Shown piece after piece: positions 11,158-22,794 of a DNA stretch of 64,000 nt. Below the pieces are notes generated by a model. It was not told the DNA's origin, did no database searches, and saw nothing but the letters and a program-made list of their open reading frames with translations. Made by a program: the position numbers and the translations under genes. Positions within the stretch are counted from its first letter, which is position 1; the number at the start of each line of letters is the position of its first letter. This DNA is from Deroplatys truncata (taxonomy: Eukaryota > Arthropoda > Insecta > Mantodea > Mantidae), in NCBI GenBank assembly GCA_030765065.1, contig CM060977.1, forward strand, positions 157,800,052 to 157,864,051. Reading direction: 5' to 3'.

Positions 11158-12055
11158 CACTGCTGTTTGTGAAAATTGCAACACCAAGAGAGAATTTTCC
11201 GAATAACTCCAAACTTGGTGGAAGTGTAAAAGAGTGTGCAAGTAATAAGTGATTAGGTTTGCAGAGAGATGGGGTACACGTAGGTCGAGCAGAGCCCTCT
11301 CGTGTCGGTCCGACAAGGTCAGTGTTGCGCCCAGTGTAGTCAGTGCAGAGCTGTCAAACAAGTGGAAACAATAGAGTGTAAGTATGCTTCGTCGACGTCA
11401 AAGGGAGCCATATCAGCATGCGAAGGAGTTCGAACGGGGCTGAATGATCGGTCTCCGGGAAGCGCGTTTGTCATACCGTGCCATTTCGGCTCGTACAGGG
11501 CATGCTGCTATGACAGTGATGCTTGTGTGGAAGCAGTGGATAGATGAAGTCGTACGCAGCGAAGACCGGGTACTGGAGCACGGAACATGATCACAGCACG
11601 GGATGACCGTCATCTTGTCCGCATGGGCATAACGGTCCGTACAATTTCATCCACAGTGTTGGCTCGACGCTGGAGCACTGCAACAGGTGTAAACTTGTCT
11701 GCATCAACGGTTCGTCGCCGTCTGCTGCAGGTTGAACTGGTTGTATGCATGCCATTACGTCAGCTTCCATTGTCCAGAAGCCACAAGCTCCTCCGAGTGC
11801 AATGGGCACGTGAACACCGTCACTGGCGTGCTGAGTGGCAAAATGCAGTCTTTTCGGGCGAGTTTCACTTCAATGTGTCCTAATTGCAGCGCATGGAGAC
11901 CACACCAAATACTGAACATTGGGGCTCAAATGTCATGTATAGAAGTGAAAAGTTTATCATTTGTTACTTGTCATGTACCTAATCTGTGGTATTAAATTCA
12001 TTGAATTCATGCGTTTCCTTCTTGGTGTTGCAATTTTCATAAACGGCAGTGTGTG
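11158..12055 (+). mobile_element. Tc1-like element, truncated inside, with TIRs
   Basis: The terminal inverted repeats match over about 28 bases: CACTGCTGTTTGTGAAAATT at the left, and at the right its inverse with CACTGCCGTTTATGAAAATT. A TA dinucleotide lies at the left edge; the right edge runs into GTGTGTA, which blurs the exact end. At about 0.9 kb the element is shorter than a complete Tc1 (about 1.2-1.7 kb) because the C-terminal half of the transposase region is missing. Confidence 0.8.
11384..11976 (+). pseudogene. Tc1-type transposase pseudogene, N-terminal half
   Basis: This is the DNA-binding half of a Tc1-family transposase, an enzyme that cuts the element at its TIRs and pastes it at TA. 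It begins with ATG at 11384 (MLRRRQREPYQHAKEFERG) and meets a stop shortly after. It continues with a helix-turn-helix-like segment (LSYRAISARTGHAAMTV) and, in another frame at 11620-11883, LSASTVRRRLLQ and LRVQWAREHRHW. The usual first catalytic motif FSDESRF reads FSGEFHF, so the first aspartate is now glycine. The second and third catalytic residues are absent. Several frame breaks make it plainly dead. Identification rests on motif order known for the family. Confidence 0.75.
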
Positions 12056-12575
12056 TATATAATAAAGAGCATATTTTATATGAATTAGAGATTTCAGTTT
12101 CAATTCTGTGAGGTAACAAAGAAAAGACTTTGGCTCGAAAAGAAAATGTAAACTCACAATTTGTACCTGGGAACACACAGCTGTGCTAATAAACACAAAA
12201 AACATTCCAGAGTATAATAAATAATTTGGTAAATATAGTCAATCTGCTGTCTTCACAACAGTAAATGCGATCAAAGTAGAGATACATCAGAACAGTCCTC
12301 ATATATGTACACTTTTGATTTTTCCCGCTGATCCTCTTCTCACTACTGTCCACGTTACTGATTATGTCACTGTTCTGAGTATGGTGACCTGCACTTCTAT
12401 GGCTGCTTAGATGCTAATGACATTGTTTACCTGTGATGTAAACTACTTGACATTTACAACTGTCAAGTTCAGACAAAAGTTCGCTCATCATCCGGTTTTT
12501 ATGGGAGGGATAGAGATACCCACAGTATATTGATCTGTTACGAGGGGACTCTGCACTGATCCAGGGTATATACTG

Positions 12576-13040
12576 TACCTACGCCCCACGAGGGGGCGTC
12601 CCCCGGGGGATAAGTAAAGAGGAGACATCAGGCGGTCGGATCCAGTGACGGTACAGCAATGACAGGGTCCCTAATTTTCGAAATATAGACTCCCCGGCAG
12701 ACGAACAGACAGATCGGGGACCCCACCCCACACAGGGGGTCCAACGCCCCTCAAGGGGGTTTGAATACTCCAGCAGCCAGCCGAAAGCCAAGGAACGGAG
12801 AGAATGACAAAGAGCATCCTTTTCTCTGCCACGCTGCACACCATCGCCGACAGTTTCGACCCTGAAAGAGACCGAGGGGATGAAATACATTAAGAATAGA
12901 ACGAAATAGGACAGGAAATTCGGGCCTGAAAGAAACCACTCTAGTATGTGTCAGAGTAGGCGGACGCCAGGGATCGGTCCCGGACTTCCCGAATGCGGGA
13001 CACAGCGTTGCCGCTTGAGCAATCCCGCTCGGTCTGTCCC
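12576..13040 (-). repeat. GC-rich tRNA-like SINE
   Basis: The block is much richer in GC than its flanks. It ends on the right with a tRNA-like head on the minus strand (GGATTGCTCAAGCGGCAACG as the A-box region). The open frames of about 100 codons inside it are composition artefacts. Bases 12056-12575 and 13041-13455 hold nothing recognised. Confidence 0.5.
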
Positions 13041-13455
13041 TGTCCTATGAGCGGCTAATTTGCAAATTCCTTCATTCCACTCACACGGTAGTACAGTTTC
13101 TGTATCGGGGGTCTGTCTCAGCTTCTCAGACCAACCGAATTCAGAGAATCCAAAAAAGAATATTTCTGCCTGGCTAATAGAACACCTGGTGCATTGGCAA
13201 CATCGACCTGGCTGCCGATCTAGGACTTCCAGAGTTTCTCCCAATCCTACGCACAACTACAATAAGTAGCACAGGTTTTGTATCCAACGTCATTATCCAC
13301 TACTCCGTCTTTTTACATCCCTCTTACCCCCTACCACGAACACTCAAAAGATGTTTGCACAGTGACCTCCTCTTGAATAAACTAAAATATGTGCACCCAA
13401 CCTTGGACATATACATATTCCATGGATTTTGTAATAAAGTTTATACATGAAAGAA

Positions 13456-14151
13456 ATCTGATGTGATCCATTCACATGACTTTCTCTACCATCTATCCCT
13501 TATTAGTGGGTATACAAACTATTCTTACTAAGCTTGTTTTTCTATCTGCTACGTTTTAATCCAAATAAACCTTTGCATAAATAGCTACATTACACATTTC
13601 GTTATAAATACATAGGACAGTGATATTCAAATGTTAAGGAACTGGACGCTATATGCTGGTCTTAAAATTCCATACTGCAGTCGTGAAACGTTTAGCAGTT
13701 ATACAAGATTATACAAAATTCCTTCCGAATGAAGAGGACTTTATAGGCTGTTCCCAGAAAATTAAAAATATACGTTTTATTTGTCATGTAAATATCTTTA
13801 GTATATAGAGTTTAATCAAAATTGTTTTTAGAAAATCAAAATTTTCGAAAAATGTTTTCTTTAATGGGTAGTTCGGGGTGGTGGGATTTTCTTGAAAATC
13901 TTCGTGTCTTCCATTTTTGGAAGATACTGAACTTAAATATCAAGCTTGGTGTTGATCCGACTATTCGTTTTTGAGTTCCGCATTTCACAGACACACACAC
14001 ACATACATGAAACCTTTTTCTAAAAATGCTTTTTTTGGATTCAGAGGGCCTCAAAACATGTGTTTTCAGTGAAATCTCGGTATCGAATTTTTGGATGAAA
14101 TGCAATATTTTCTCTACCTACTATATACATACACGGCAGAGAAAGTAAAAA
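13456..14151 (+). mobile_element. HINE-like repeat copy 6 (subfamily B)
   Basis: It starts CTGATGTGATCCATTCACATG and carries the B-type left region (CTTATTAGTGGGTATACAAAC). It is shortened to about 0.7 kb by a deletion near 13680. The right hairpin is weakened (CTACC against GGCAG). Bases 14152-14496 hold nothing recognised. Confidence 0.88.
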
Positions 14152-14496
14152 TACAATCTTCAAAAATGCATTTCATAGGCGAAATTCAACCGTCGCTTGG
14201 AGTGTATAACATGTTTGGGAACTGCATATCCTTACAATGTTACAGATTATATAGTAACTCCAGTCACTTAACCAAAATGTAAACAATTATGTGAGTATAC
14301 AGTGTCCTTAAATGTTGTAATTTTCACTAATGTGCTTGAAATGAGAATCGAAATATGTTGAAACAACAGAACAAGCTTTTGAAGGTTGTTCGGTGTTTCT
14401 TTTGCCTAAATGGATAATACGACACTTCACTTTCCTTTATAGTCACTCGTTCGCATACCTAAATCAGAATTTGACCTGTATTGGATATAGGTTATA

Positions 14497-15743
14497 CACT
14501 AAGTGATCAAAAGTATCCGGACATCCCAAAAGCGTACGTTTTTCATCTTATGTGCATTGTGCTGCCACCTACAGCCTGGTACTCATTATCCGCGACCTGA
14601 GTAGTCATTAGACATCGTGAAACAGCAGAATGGGATGCTCCGTGGAACTCACGGACTTCGAACGTGGTCAGGTGATAGGGTGTCGCTTGCGTCTGAAGTC
14701 TGTACGCGAGATTTCCACACTCCTAAACATCCCTAGGTCCACTGTTTCTGATGTGATAGTGAAGTGGAAACTAGAAGGGACATGTACAGCATAAAAGCGT
14801 ACAGGCCGACCTCGTCTGTTGACTGACAGAGACCTTCAACATTTGAAGAGGGTCGTAAAGGAGTAATAGGCAGACATCTATCCAGACCATCACACAGGAA
14901 TTCCAAACTGCAACAGGATCCACTCCACGTACTATGACAGTTAGGCGTGAGGTGAGAAACCTTGGGTTCCATGGTTGAACGGCTGCTCATAAACCACATA
15001 TCACGCAGGAAAATGCCAAACGACGCCTCGCTTGGTGTAAGGAGCGTCAACATTACACGGTTGAACAGCGGCAAAACGTTGTATGGAGTGACGAATCACG
15101 GTACACAACGGACGATCCGATGACAGGGTGCGGGTATGGAGAATGCCCGATGAACGTCATCTGCCAGCGTGTGTAGTGCCAACAGTGAAATTCGGAGATG
15201 GTGGTGTTATGGTATGGTCGTGTTTTCCTGGAGGGGGCTTGCACCCCTTGTTTTTTTTGTGTGGCACGTTCACAGCGCAGACCTACATTGATATTTTAAG
15301 CACCTTCTTGCTTCCCACTCTTGAAGAGCAATTCGGGGATGGCGATTGCATCTTTCAACACGATCGAGCACCTGTTCATACTGCACGGGCTGTGGTAGAG
15401 TGGTTACACGTCAATAACATCCCTGTAATGGACTGGCCTGCACAGAGTCCTGACTTGAATCCTATAGAGCACCTTTGAAATGTTTTGGAATGCCGACTTC
15501 GTGCCAGGCCTCACCGACCTACATCGATACCTCTCCTCAGTTCCGCACTCCGTGAAGAATGGGCTGCCATTCCCCAAGAAACCTTCCAGCACCTGATTGA
15601 AAGTATGTCTGCGAGAGTGAACGCTGTCATCAAGGTTAAGGGTGGGCCAACACCATATTGACTTTCAGCATTACCGATGGAGGGCGCCACGAACTTGTAC
15701 GTCATTTTCAGCCAGGTGTCCGGATACTTTTGATCACGTAGTG
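14497..15743 (+). mobile_element. Tc1-like DD34E element A, full length
   Basis: 1,247 bp between TA dinucleotides (14495-14496 and 15744-15745). The TIRs are clear: CACTAAGTGATCAAAAGTAT at the left, with its near-exact inverse (ATACTTTTGATCACGTAGTG) at the right. The same family recurs at 24366-25346 and 41472-42703. Its length is typical for a complete Tc1-like element, but the transposase is broken. Confidence 0.92.
14630..15661 (+). pseudogene. Tc1-type transposase pseudogene (element A)
   Basis: The decayed coding region spans 1,032 bp, close to the usual 340 or so codons. ATG is at 14630 (MGCSVELTDFERGQVIGC). An N-terminal helix-turn-helix segment follows (KSVREISTLLNIPRSTVSDV). Codon 55 is TAA (14792), and more stops and frame slips come before the catalytic part. 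In 15128-15478 the catalytic core is open: GGVMVWSCF, then FQHDRAPVHTA with the second aspartate, then DLNPIEHL with the glutamate. There are 34 residues between them, the DD34E spacing of Tc1. A TGG-to-TGA change stops the frame at 15476. The frame otherwise continues to a stop at 15661. Not functional. Confidence 0.88.
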
Positions 15744-15751
15744 TAGGTTAC

Positions 15752-16192
15752 ACAATGGAGCGGGACACCTCGCGCACTGCTATCTACATAGCTCAATTGT
15801 GGGTACCACCATCCTCCCAGGAGGAAGGGATGAAATTGTGGAACCACAGGAGGCTACAGACCGCAGGCAGACATTCCAGAGAGACGCGCGGAAGTCCCTA
15901 ACAGTTCCACAGTTCCCGTCCCACTGCTAGAGCTGCCTAGAGGACGATGAATGACCCGTCTACCAACCAGCCCTCTAGTGTCTACGGAGAGTACTGTTTT
16001 CCTTGAAGCATCTGCGCCATCTGTACGGCAAACTATGGAAAGTAAATCGTGGTAGATGAGTAACCACCCCAACATTCATCTGTCGACCAGGGAGAACCAT
16101 GAAAAGCTCAAGGTCAGAGTGGGCGGTCAATGGTAATCGAATCCGCGACCTCCCGAACGTGAGCCTCACACGTTACCGCGGAGCCTGTAATC
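15752..16192 (-). repeat. tRNA-derived SINE, family 2
   Basis: The head at the right, on the minus strand, has GCGGTAACGTGTGAGGCTCA followed by GTTCGGGAGGTCGCGGATTCG, an A/B-box arrangement. The body (for example CAGGAGGCTACAG and CCCTCTAGTGTC) matches 61228-61622 closely. It sits only 8 bases from the end of Tc1 element A. Confidence 0.7.
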
Positions 16193-16220
16193 GATTAATT
16201 TACAGATAACATTAAACTGA

Positions 16221-16474
16221 GTTTTATTTATGGACGCTTTTTAGCTAGTATGCCTCTTAGCGTCCTATTCTATATCGGGCGTGAAAGACTCGTAATTTTA
16301 CTCTGAGGCCTCTTTATCAGTCTTGAGGTTCGTAAATCTAGGACACGGGATCACCGGCTCTACTTCGCTTCCGAAGGAAGCCGTGCTAAGGATTTTTGTG
16401 CCCAAAAATTCCATCACCCTCCGCCGGGTGTGAATCCGCGACCTCGCATGGTATCCCATGACCACAGAGGACAA
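16221..16474 (-). repeat. tRNA-Val-like SINE, family 1 (copy a)
   Basis: Read on the minus strand, a tRNA-like head is followed by a body with GGCTTCCTTCGGAAG and a tail ending near the 'GGACGCT' box at 16230. The head is damaged here (CCTCTGTGGTCATGGGATAC). Related copies lie at 19033, 42796, 50277 and 51839, with a fragment at 35235. Bases 16475-16976 hold nothing recognised. Confidence 0.75.
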
Positions 16475-16976
16475 CTAATTTTCAAATTGAAGCTTTTGTT
16501 ATTGGTTGAATTACTTTGCAGTCTTCGTTTGCATTGTAATATATGCCCATTAAAAATGTTTAATTTAAATTCTTGCTCGAAACGAACAGACCCCTTCTCT
16601 TGTAATTTACGTGCAGCCATTACCTTTCTCTTCCTTCCGAGAGTCTTCTTGCAATCCTAAACGAGATTGGTACCAGAAAAAACTATATGAAGTCCCTTCC
16701 TATGAACCTGGGTTGGTGTTAAGAATACTCTTCCTCGATTCACTTTCAGTTTTCGTTTCCGTCTTTTACGTCTGGTGCATGTGAATGCACTGATTGCTTT
16801 ACACTGTAAGTACCGTGAAAATCCATGAAATGTAAAGCTAACATTTTCCCTCGCTTTCTGACAATTCAGATGCATTTATGCTTCCTAGTAAGAAACATAT
16901 TAACCCAATACTAACTTCATCCACAGAAATGTTCCAATAAATTAATGCAGGACCTTAAAGTTGAAGTAGATAGTTT

Positions 16977-17870
16977 CTACTGTTGGGGAACCGAACTTGT
17001 AATAGTTTGCAACCGCAAGTATAGTAAACAGTTTCCAGTAGCCTTCGCCCCAAGTTTTAAAAAAAATAATTAACTTTGTAATTTGATTGTTTCTTTAAGT
17101 ATTTAATATATTATGTTTGCCTCGGCTGCGTCAGTATTATTGTTAGAGACATGTTATCTTGGCAGGGTGTGATGCGACAAGAATGTAGGCCTACACAGAT
17201 TTTTAGTTTTAATTCACTCCGTTTTATTAATCCTTGACACAATTTAAATAACACTTCACTGATATAGAGAGCTGTGAAATTCTTTTTATTAATTAATTAA
17301 TTAATTACAATTTTTAACACGTAAACTTATTTTTCGTCTCACACGAATACATATTAAATTTCTTGAGAACACTTTTTGCGTCTGGTTAGTAACGCTGTCT
17401 GCAGGCAACTGAGAAGATTTCTAGCGCCTAAACTTGTAAATTTTTGTATTTCAAGTCTCTGATTGGCTAATCCTACTCCAATAGAATACCTTCATTTAAC
17501 TAAAGCTTTTTCTGGTTGTTGATTGGCTATTTTTTTTAAACTGTCTCAAAAATTTAAATTATTGCCGCCCTAATAATGACTAGTAGCATTTAAGCTTCCT
17601 TACTCATTATTGCCTCAAGGTTACCTCATTGTTACCTCATTGTTAGCATGTTTAACTTATTATTCTCACAGTTCCTGCATTATTAAATTACTTAATATAT
17701 TCACATAACATTATTACACATGGATACAATAATATAAACATATACAATGACTAATATACACTTTTTATGTATTGTTACATACAAATATTGGTTTAAGGCG
17801 GGCTGTTATTGAATTTACATATTATATAATTTTACTGAAATTATTTAAGTATTAAAAATACTGCCTCAAA
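16977..17870 (+). repeat. AT-rich repeat K, copy 1
   Basis: About 0.89 kb, shared almost end to end with 59822-60694 and partly (inverse) with 44340-45120. Landmarks: GTTGGGGAACCGAACTTG at the start, TGCCTCGGCTGCGTCAGTA at 17120, paired CCAAT-type motifs (GATTGGCTAATCC, TCCAATAGAATACC), and a TTAAAAATACTGCCT end. No coding capacity was seen. It is probably part of a DNA transposon (see 44180-46059). Bases 17871-18250 hold nothing recognised. Confidence 0.7.
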
Positions 17871-18250
17871 GTCTTATGGCAGGTAGCCTATCTGCGCCAG
17901 CACTGTTGAAAGTTTCTCTGGAAGGGACAATGTCATACAAAATTCATCGTACTTTCTGCAGTTTGAATGTTGTCTATTTTTTTAGCCGTTGTAGAGAAGG
18001 GCGATCAGGTATAATGTGCAAAGTTTCCTTTTCGTTTTTTACTTATTTGGAAAAAATCCATATACTTTGCATTTTTATGAAATTATATTCTAGTTAAATT
18101 AAGTGTTTGAAAACAACCTAAACTAAGACCATTGATACGCTCCCGCTTATAAAACTACGCTGTTCCATGGGCTTTTGATATACAGTCCCTGTAGTTTCAT
18201 AATATAATCTTGCGAAATTTTACTCTACACTTTCATATAAATTGTGAAAA

Positions 18251-18276
18251 ATGTGTGTGTGTGTGTGTGTGTGTGT
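18251..18276. repeat. (GT)n microsatellite
   Basis: A pure GT run of about 13 units. Confidence 0.9.
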
Positions 18277-18349
18277 TTTTTAAGCATGGTGGTTATGGTT
18301 ATCATTAAGCGGAGAAGAACTAAGACACTCAAGCACATAGTCGCATATT

Positions 18350-18790
18350 ATGCCTCTGGAAACTTCCGAGAGGAAAGGGTAAATTGAAGAACACAGAGGG
18401 TGAACAGATCCGGGGCGGAAGGCTCGGACATGGGCAGGATTCCTAACGTCTCCAGATATTTCATCCTAACGCCGGCGTGACACTCCCCCCCAAACACGCC
18501 TACTCCTCCCCAAAGAAAGGTCTCTCGTAAGAAACGCCCCACACCAAACGCAAAGCAAACTCTACCGCCATAAGTCTCGCCCGCCGTCCACTCGCCTGAT
18601 CCTTCGCTCCTGATACGGAATGAAATGACAGGAAATTTCACGACATTATGCAATCCAACCCAGCATTGACCTACCATTCAGGGACAACCGGAAAAACCTC
18701 ATGGTCAGAGTGGCTGGCTCAAAAGAAATGGACCCTGCGAGCTCCGAAATGCGAGTCTTACACTTTACCGCGAAACTCCTCGCTCGCTAA
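18350..18790 (-). repeat. tRNA-derived SINE, family 2
   Basis: The minus-strand head is CGCGGTAAAGTGTAAGACTC, then CGCATTTCGGAGCTCGCAGG. The body matches the plus-oriented copy at 43111 (shared GGATCAGGCGAG and CCTGTCATTTCATT). The 109-codon open frame inside it is a composition artefact. Confidence 0.65.
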
Positions 18791-19032
18791 GTATGGTGCT
18801 GCACATATGCTAATTCTGTAACTGTTGCTCCAATTCGCAGATAATAAAGCCACAGATAATACTTCCCTTATTCTCAAAGCTAATAATAAAATAATAATAA
18901 TTCCTTTGTTTGCCTTATTATGTATTGGGCTGAATATGCATCATTTCACTCTTTTACGGTACGTAGCTAACGTTGAAAATGCAGGACTTACGTAGACACC
19001 TTGCTCCTCATTTTCAGATGTCACGTTTTTTT

Positions 19033-19226
19033 TTTATGGGCGCTCTTTGACTACTATGGTCCTTAGCGTCCCATTCAATATTGGGGTAAAAGACAGCTAA
19101 TTTTGCTCAGAGGCCTCTTTATCAGACTTGAGGTTCTTTTACGTGCCGCAAATCTACGACACGGGACCACCGGTTTTACTTCCCTTCCGAAGGAAGCCAT
19201 GCTAAGGATTTTTACGCCTTCAGATG
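19033..19226 (-). repeat. SINE family 1, headless copy (b)
   Basis: The body and tail are present (GGACGCT-type tail box at about 19040, TTCCGAAGGAAGCC at 19184-19197). The tRNA-like head is missing beyond 19226. Confidence 0.75.
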
Positions 19227-20094
19227 TCACGGCTTCAGGTTCTGACAGCAGTGTAGGGATAAAAACTAAAATAACATTTGCTTTCTTATATCTGATTTGT
19301 GAAGGCTACATCAGAACGGTGGAAACTCTTACATTGCTTTTCCAATGGGTTATGTAAACTTCACTCGGTGTACAGATGCAACATGCGTCCTTAAATTTGA
19401 TATTGTAAGACTTACCAACGTCCGAAAATGTTTTTCTGCATATTTTACACGCCGCTTTGTTATAATTTGTACCCAGTTCAAAATAATCTCACACGTCACT
19501 CATATTTCATTTAATATTCTTGCTGTATACCTACAATGTAGACCACTGAATAAAACAAGCAAACGTTGCAATCAAAGAAGTTGTACGACATATGCTATGG
19601 GCTACACTTACGCGGAGATTATGGCCTGAGTTTGATTGCATAGCTAACAGACTGAAGGAAAAACTAACATTTTGAAACACTGAACTATCTCATCCCTGAA
19701 GTTGCAATTAATGTATTTTTGATTCACGATTTTGTTCGCCAGAGTGAGTTTTGTGCAAAGATTGAGAGCGAGACACTTACCAAGCAAGGCGACTGCAGAA
19801 ACGATAAAGTATGTGCGTTGGCTCATTCAGCTTCATTCAGAAGCCAGATAAAGTTGCCAATTACAATGAGTACCTTCCGCTATTGTTTTGTATGTCTTCG
19901 TTTATATATAATAGCCGATAGAATGCTACATTGATTCGCCTAGAGAAACGCAATCATGGGCAGAGAACAAAAATAATGAAACCAACAATGCTTTTTTGGG
20001 ATAATAACGTGAAATATCATTGGTTCTTTATTCTTTTCGTCCATCTCTATGCCAATGATGGCGTCTGGAGTGGAAATTCGAAAAAAAAAATATA

Positions 20095-20200
20095 TACAAA
20101 TTTAGAGGTTTTAAAAAAGTACTGGAGAGTTATTTCAATTTTTAGACATACTTCACCACCAGCTAGTATCGAAAGGTTCGAGGCATCAGGTTCCATTCCG
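20095..20200 (+). pseudogene. possible hAT transposase C-terminal scrap
   Basis: Inside a 146-codon open frame (19931-20371) lies EVLKKYWRVISIFRHTSPP followed by ASIERFEASGSI. In hAT transposases the C-terminal dimerisation motif has the pattern W..., then LSIPATS, SER, F and SAAG. The order and spacing here are similar, but the match is short and no upstream catalytic residues are visible. The open frame then runs into HINE-like copy 7, so the ORF as a whole is not a gene. Bases 19227-20094 hold nothing recognised. Confidence 0.35.
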
Positions 20201-20217
20201 CAAACAAAAGAAAAAAA

Positions 20218-21004
20218 ACTGATGTGTTACACTCACATGACCTTCTCTACTCTTCTACAAATTATTTTTACAAACGCTTATTCTCCATATGATTCATGTG
20301 AATCGAGATATCGATATGTTAATCTTATTGCTAATTTTCTTGTACATGCAAGGGGAATTGGTAGGTTTTAAGGGATAGTCAAATATTTTACGAGCTGGTT
20401 GCTATGTGCTTTGCATTACCTGGACAAAAAAAATGGATAACGAATTCCCATTTGAGAAAAAGTATAAGTATTGGAAAATTTAAGGGAATAACAAGCAAAA
20501 ATGGTTCACTCAACAAAAAAATGTGTATGACATAAATTGTGTATTTTAACGCGATCTACATTTGTTGTGTAATAACATTTTGTCTCTCTCTTATGGCTTA
20601 CCAATTATGCAAAAGTCGTTCACGATGAAGAAGAATTTTGGAGACATTCCCAGAAAATTCGAGATATACATTTTATTTGTCATGAAAGTATCTTAAATAT
20701 ATGATATTCTAATCAAAATCGTTAGAGCCATTTTTGAGAAAATTAAAATGTTCTAAAAATGTTCAATGTAAAGGGTATTCTGGGGTAGGGGGATTTTCTT
20801 GAAAACCTTCGTGTCGCATCTCTGGAAGATACTGAACCTAAATACCAAGTTTGGTGTTTATCCGACTGTTCGTTTCTGAGTTATGCTGTTCCCAGACACA
20901 CACACACACACACACACACACGGACGTGTTTACAAAAATGCTTTTTTTAGATTCAGGGGATCTCAAAACATATATTTCCGGTGAAATCTCGCATCGAATT
21001 TTTG
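20218..21004 (+). mobile_element. HINE-like repeat copy 7 (subfamily A, right end missing)
   Basis: The left hairpin starts at 20218. (CA)n lies at 20896-20922. The homology stops at about 21004, just before the GTGGAATACAATACTT block, so the right hairpin and 11-mer are lost. Bases 21005-21461 hold nothing recognised. Confidence 0.85.
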
Positions 21005-21461
21005 AGTATGATAGTATACCCAAAACTAATATCGAAAGGAAAAATAATAAGGGAGGTCAAGAACTAGATGGGAGTCGGTAACAAGCACAGATGTCTACGA
21101 TAAATAATCTTAGTTGATCACAATATTACCCGAGACAAAGTAGCGCACAGGAAAATCTAAGGGCTATATAAGTTTCGTGAGGGAAGTGAACATCATGGTA
21201 AGAACTCATTTATTCTTACATATTGAGGAGTTAATTGTTAGTTCTGTTGGAGGGAAGGCTTTAAAACAAGACGTGCGACGATTGGAAAGCTGAATTACGT
21301 AAAAGAAATTAGTTTTTCAAAGCTTATAATCCTATGAGAGCCAAATATATCAGCTTAGTGCTGTATATTGATTAGTTCTCTAGGAGACTGATACAGCAGC
21401 AGCATTTTAAGTTGTTTCCTATTTTAAGGATGAAAAGTCAGTACAAGACATTTTGAAAAAG

Positions 21462-22314
21462 CTGATGTGATACATTCACATGAGTTTCTCTATCCTCTAT
21501 CTTTATTAGTGGGCATACAAACTATTCTTACTAAAGCTTATATTTCTATCTACTACAATTTATTCCAAATAAACCTTTGCAAAAATAGCCACATTACACA
21601 TTTCGTTATAGATACAAAGAGAACAGCGATAGACAAGTTAGAAATTGAACGCTATATGCTGGCCTTAAAATTCCACATGTTTCCATGCAATTGCAAGAAA
21701 CAACCGAAAATCAAAGGGACTTACGGAAGTATTGAACAATTCGAACTTTTAACAACGCATATCTCAGAAACGCCTTATGCCACGAAAAACTTATTTTAAG
21801 TAAATTGTGTATTTTATAGAGATCTACATTTTTGGTTTGGTACATTTTCGTCTATCACTTAACGTTTACCATGTATACAAGATTATACAAAATTCCTTCC
21901 GAATGAAGAGGACTTTATAAGCTACTTCCATAAAATTCAAGATATGCATTTTATTTGTAATGTAAATATGTTTAATATGTGGTATTTTAATTAAAAAATT
22001 TACAGCAATTTTTTAGAAAATTAAAATTATCGAAAAATGTTCCATGTAATGGGTAGTTGGGGATGAGGGAATTTTCTTGAAAATCTTCGTGTCGCATCCT
22101 TGGAAGATACTGAACTCAAATACCAAGTTTGGTATTTATCGGACCTTCTGTTTTTGGGTTATACTGCTCACAGACACAAACATGTTTCAAAATTGCTTTA
22201 TTTGGATTCAGCGAGTCTCAAGACCCGTATTTCAGGTGAAATCTCGGTATCAAATTTGTTGGTGGAATACAGTACTTGATCTGCCTACTATGTACTTGGT
22301 AGAGAAAGTAAAAA
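21462..22314 (+). mobile_element. HINE-like repeat copy 8 (subfamily B)
   Basis: Full length. It starts CTGATGTGATACATTCACATG and ends with right hairpin CTGCC...GGTAG, then AGAGAAAGTAAAAATA. The (CA)n tract is almost absent (CACAGACACAAACATG). Bases 22315-22794 hold nothing recognised. Confidence 0.9.
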
Positions 22315-22794
22315 TAAATTTTGCTATGTCAAACTAACACATCTTGCCAGCATTTTCGAGAAAACAACTCCAAATGCAACCATGCAACACAAGGATTGAA
22401 ACATTATTACAGCTACACGTAAAACTGAAGGAATTTGCAAGAATTGAGGTCTTGGCATTCTTCAAGTATGGTCGTCAAATTGCTATAGTTTATTTTGGAT
22501 AAAGGTTTCAAAAATAACTTTACTCAAAATTAAGAAATAAAATGAAACTTAAAGAATTGACCGAACACATATGCCTTACTAAGTTCAATAACAAAATATG
22601 GCCATACATTGTCATTTCCAGAGTGTGAATGTGTAAGCCTCGTCTTGGTACCTCTGTGGAGACAACTTAACGATAAATGAAGAAAATGAGAAGCTAGACC
22701 AATTATGTGATTCTACCATACTTGTGCGAATTGATTCAGCATAATGAAGATAGTGAAATCTACAGAGAAAGTGTCTGATCTATCTTGACTTTCC

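Noticed and set aside
12579-12890. 103-codon minus-strand open frame
   Set aside because: Lies within a GC-rich SINE, where stop codons are rare by composition.
20851-21081. Histidine/threonine-rich peptide from the (CA)n tract
   Set aside because: The HTHTH run is only a translated CA microsatellite in HINE-like copies; it recurs in several frames.
21005-21200. LINE C-terminal sequence after HINE-like copy 7
   Set aside because: A few residues (GGQELDGSR) hint at a LINE tail, but the match is too weak to annotate.
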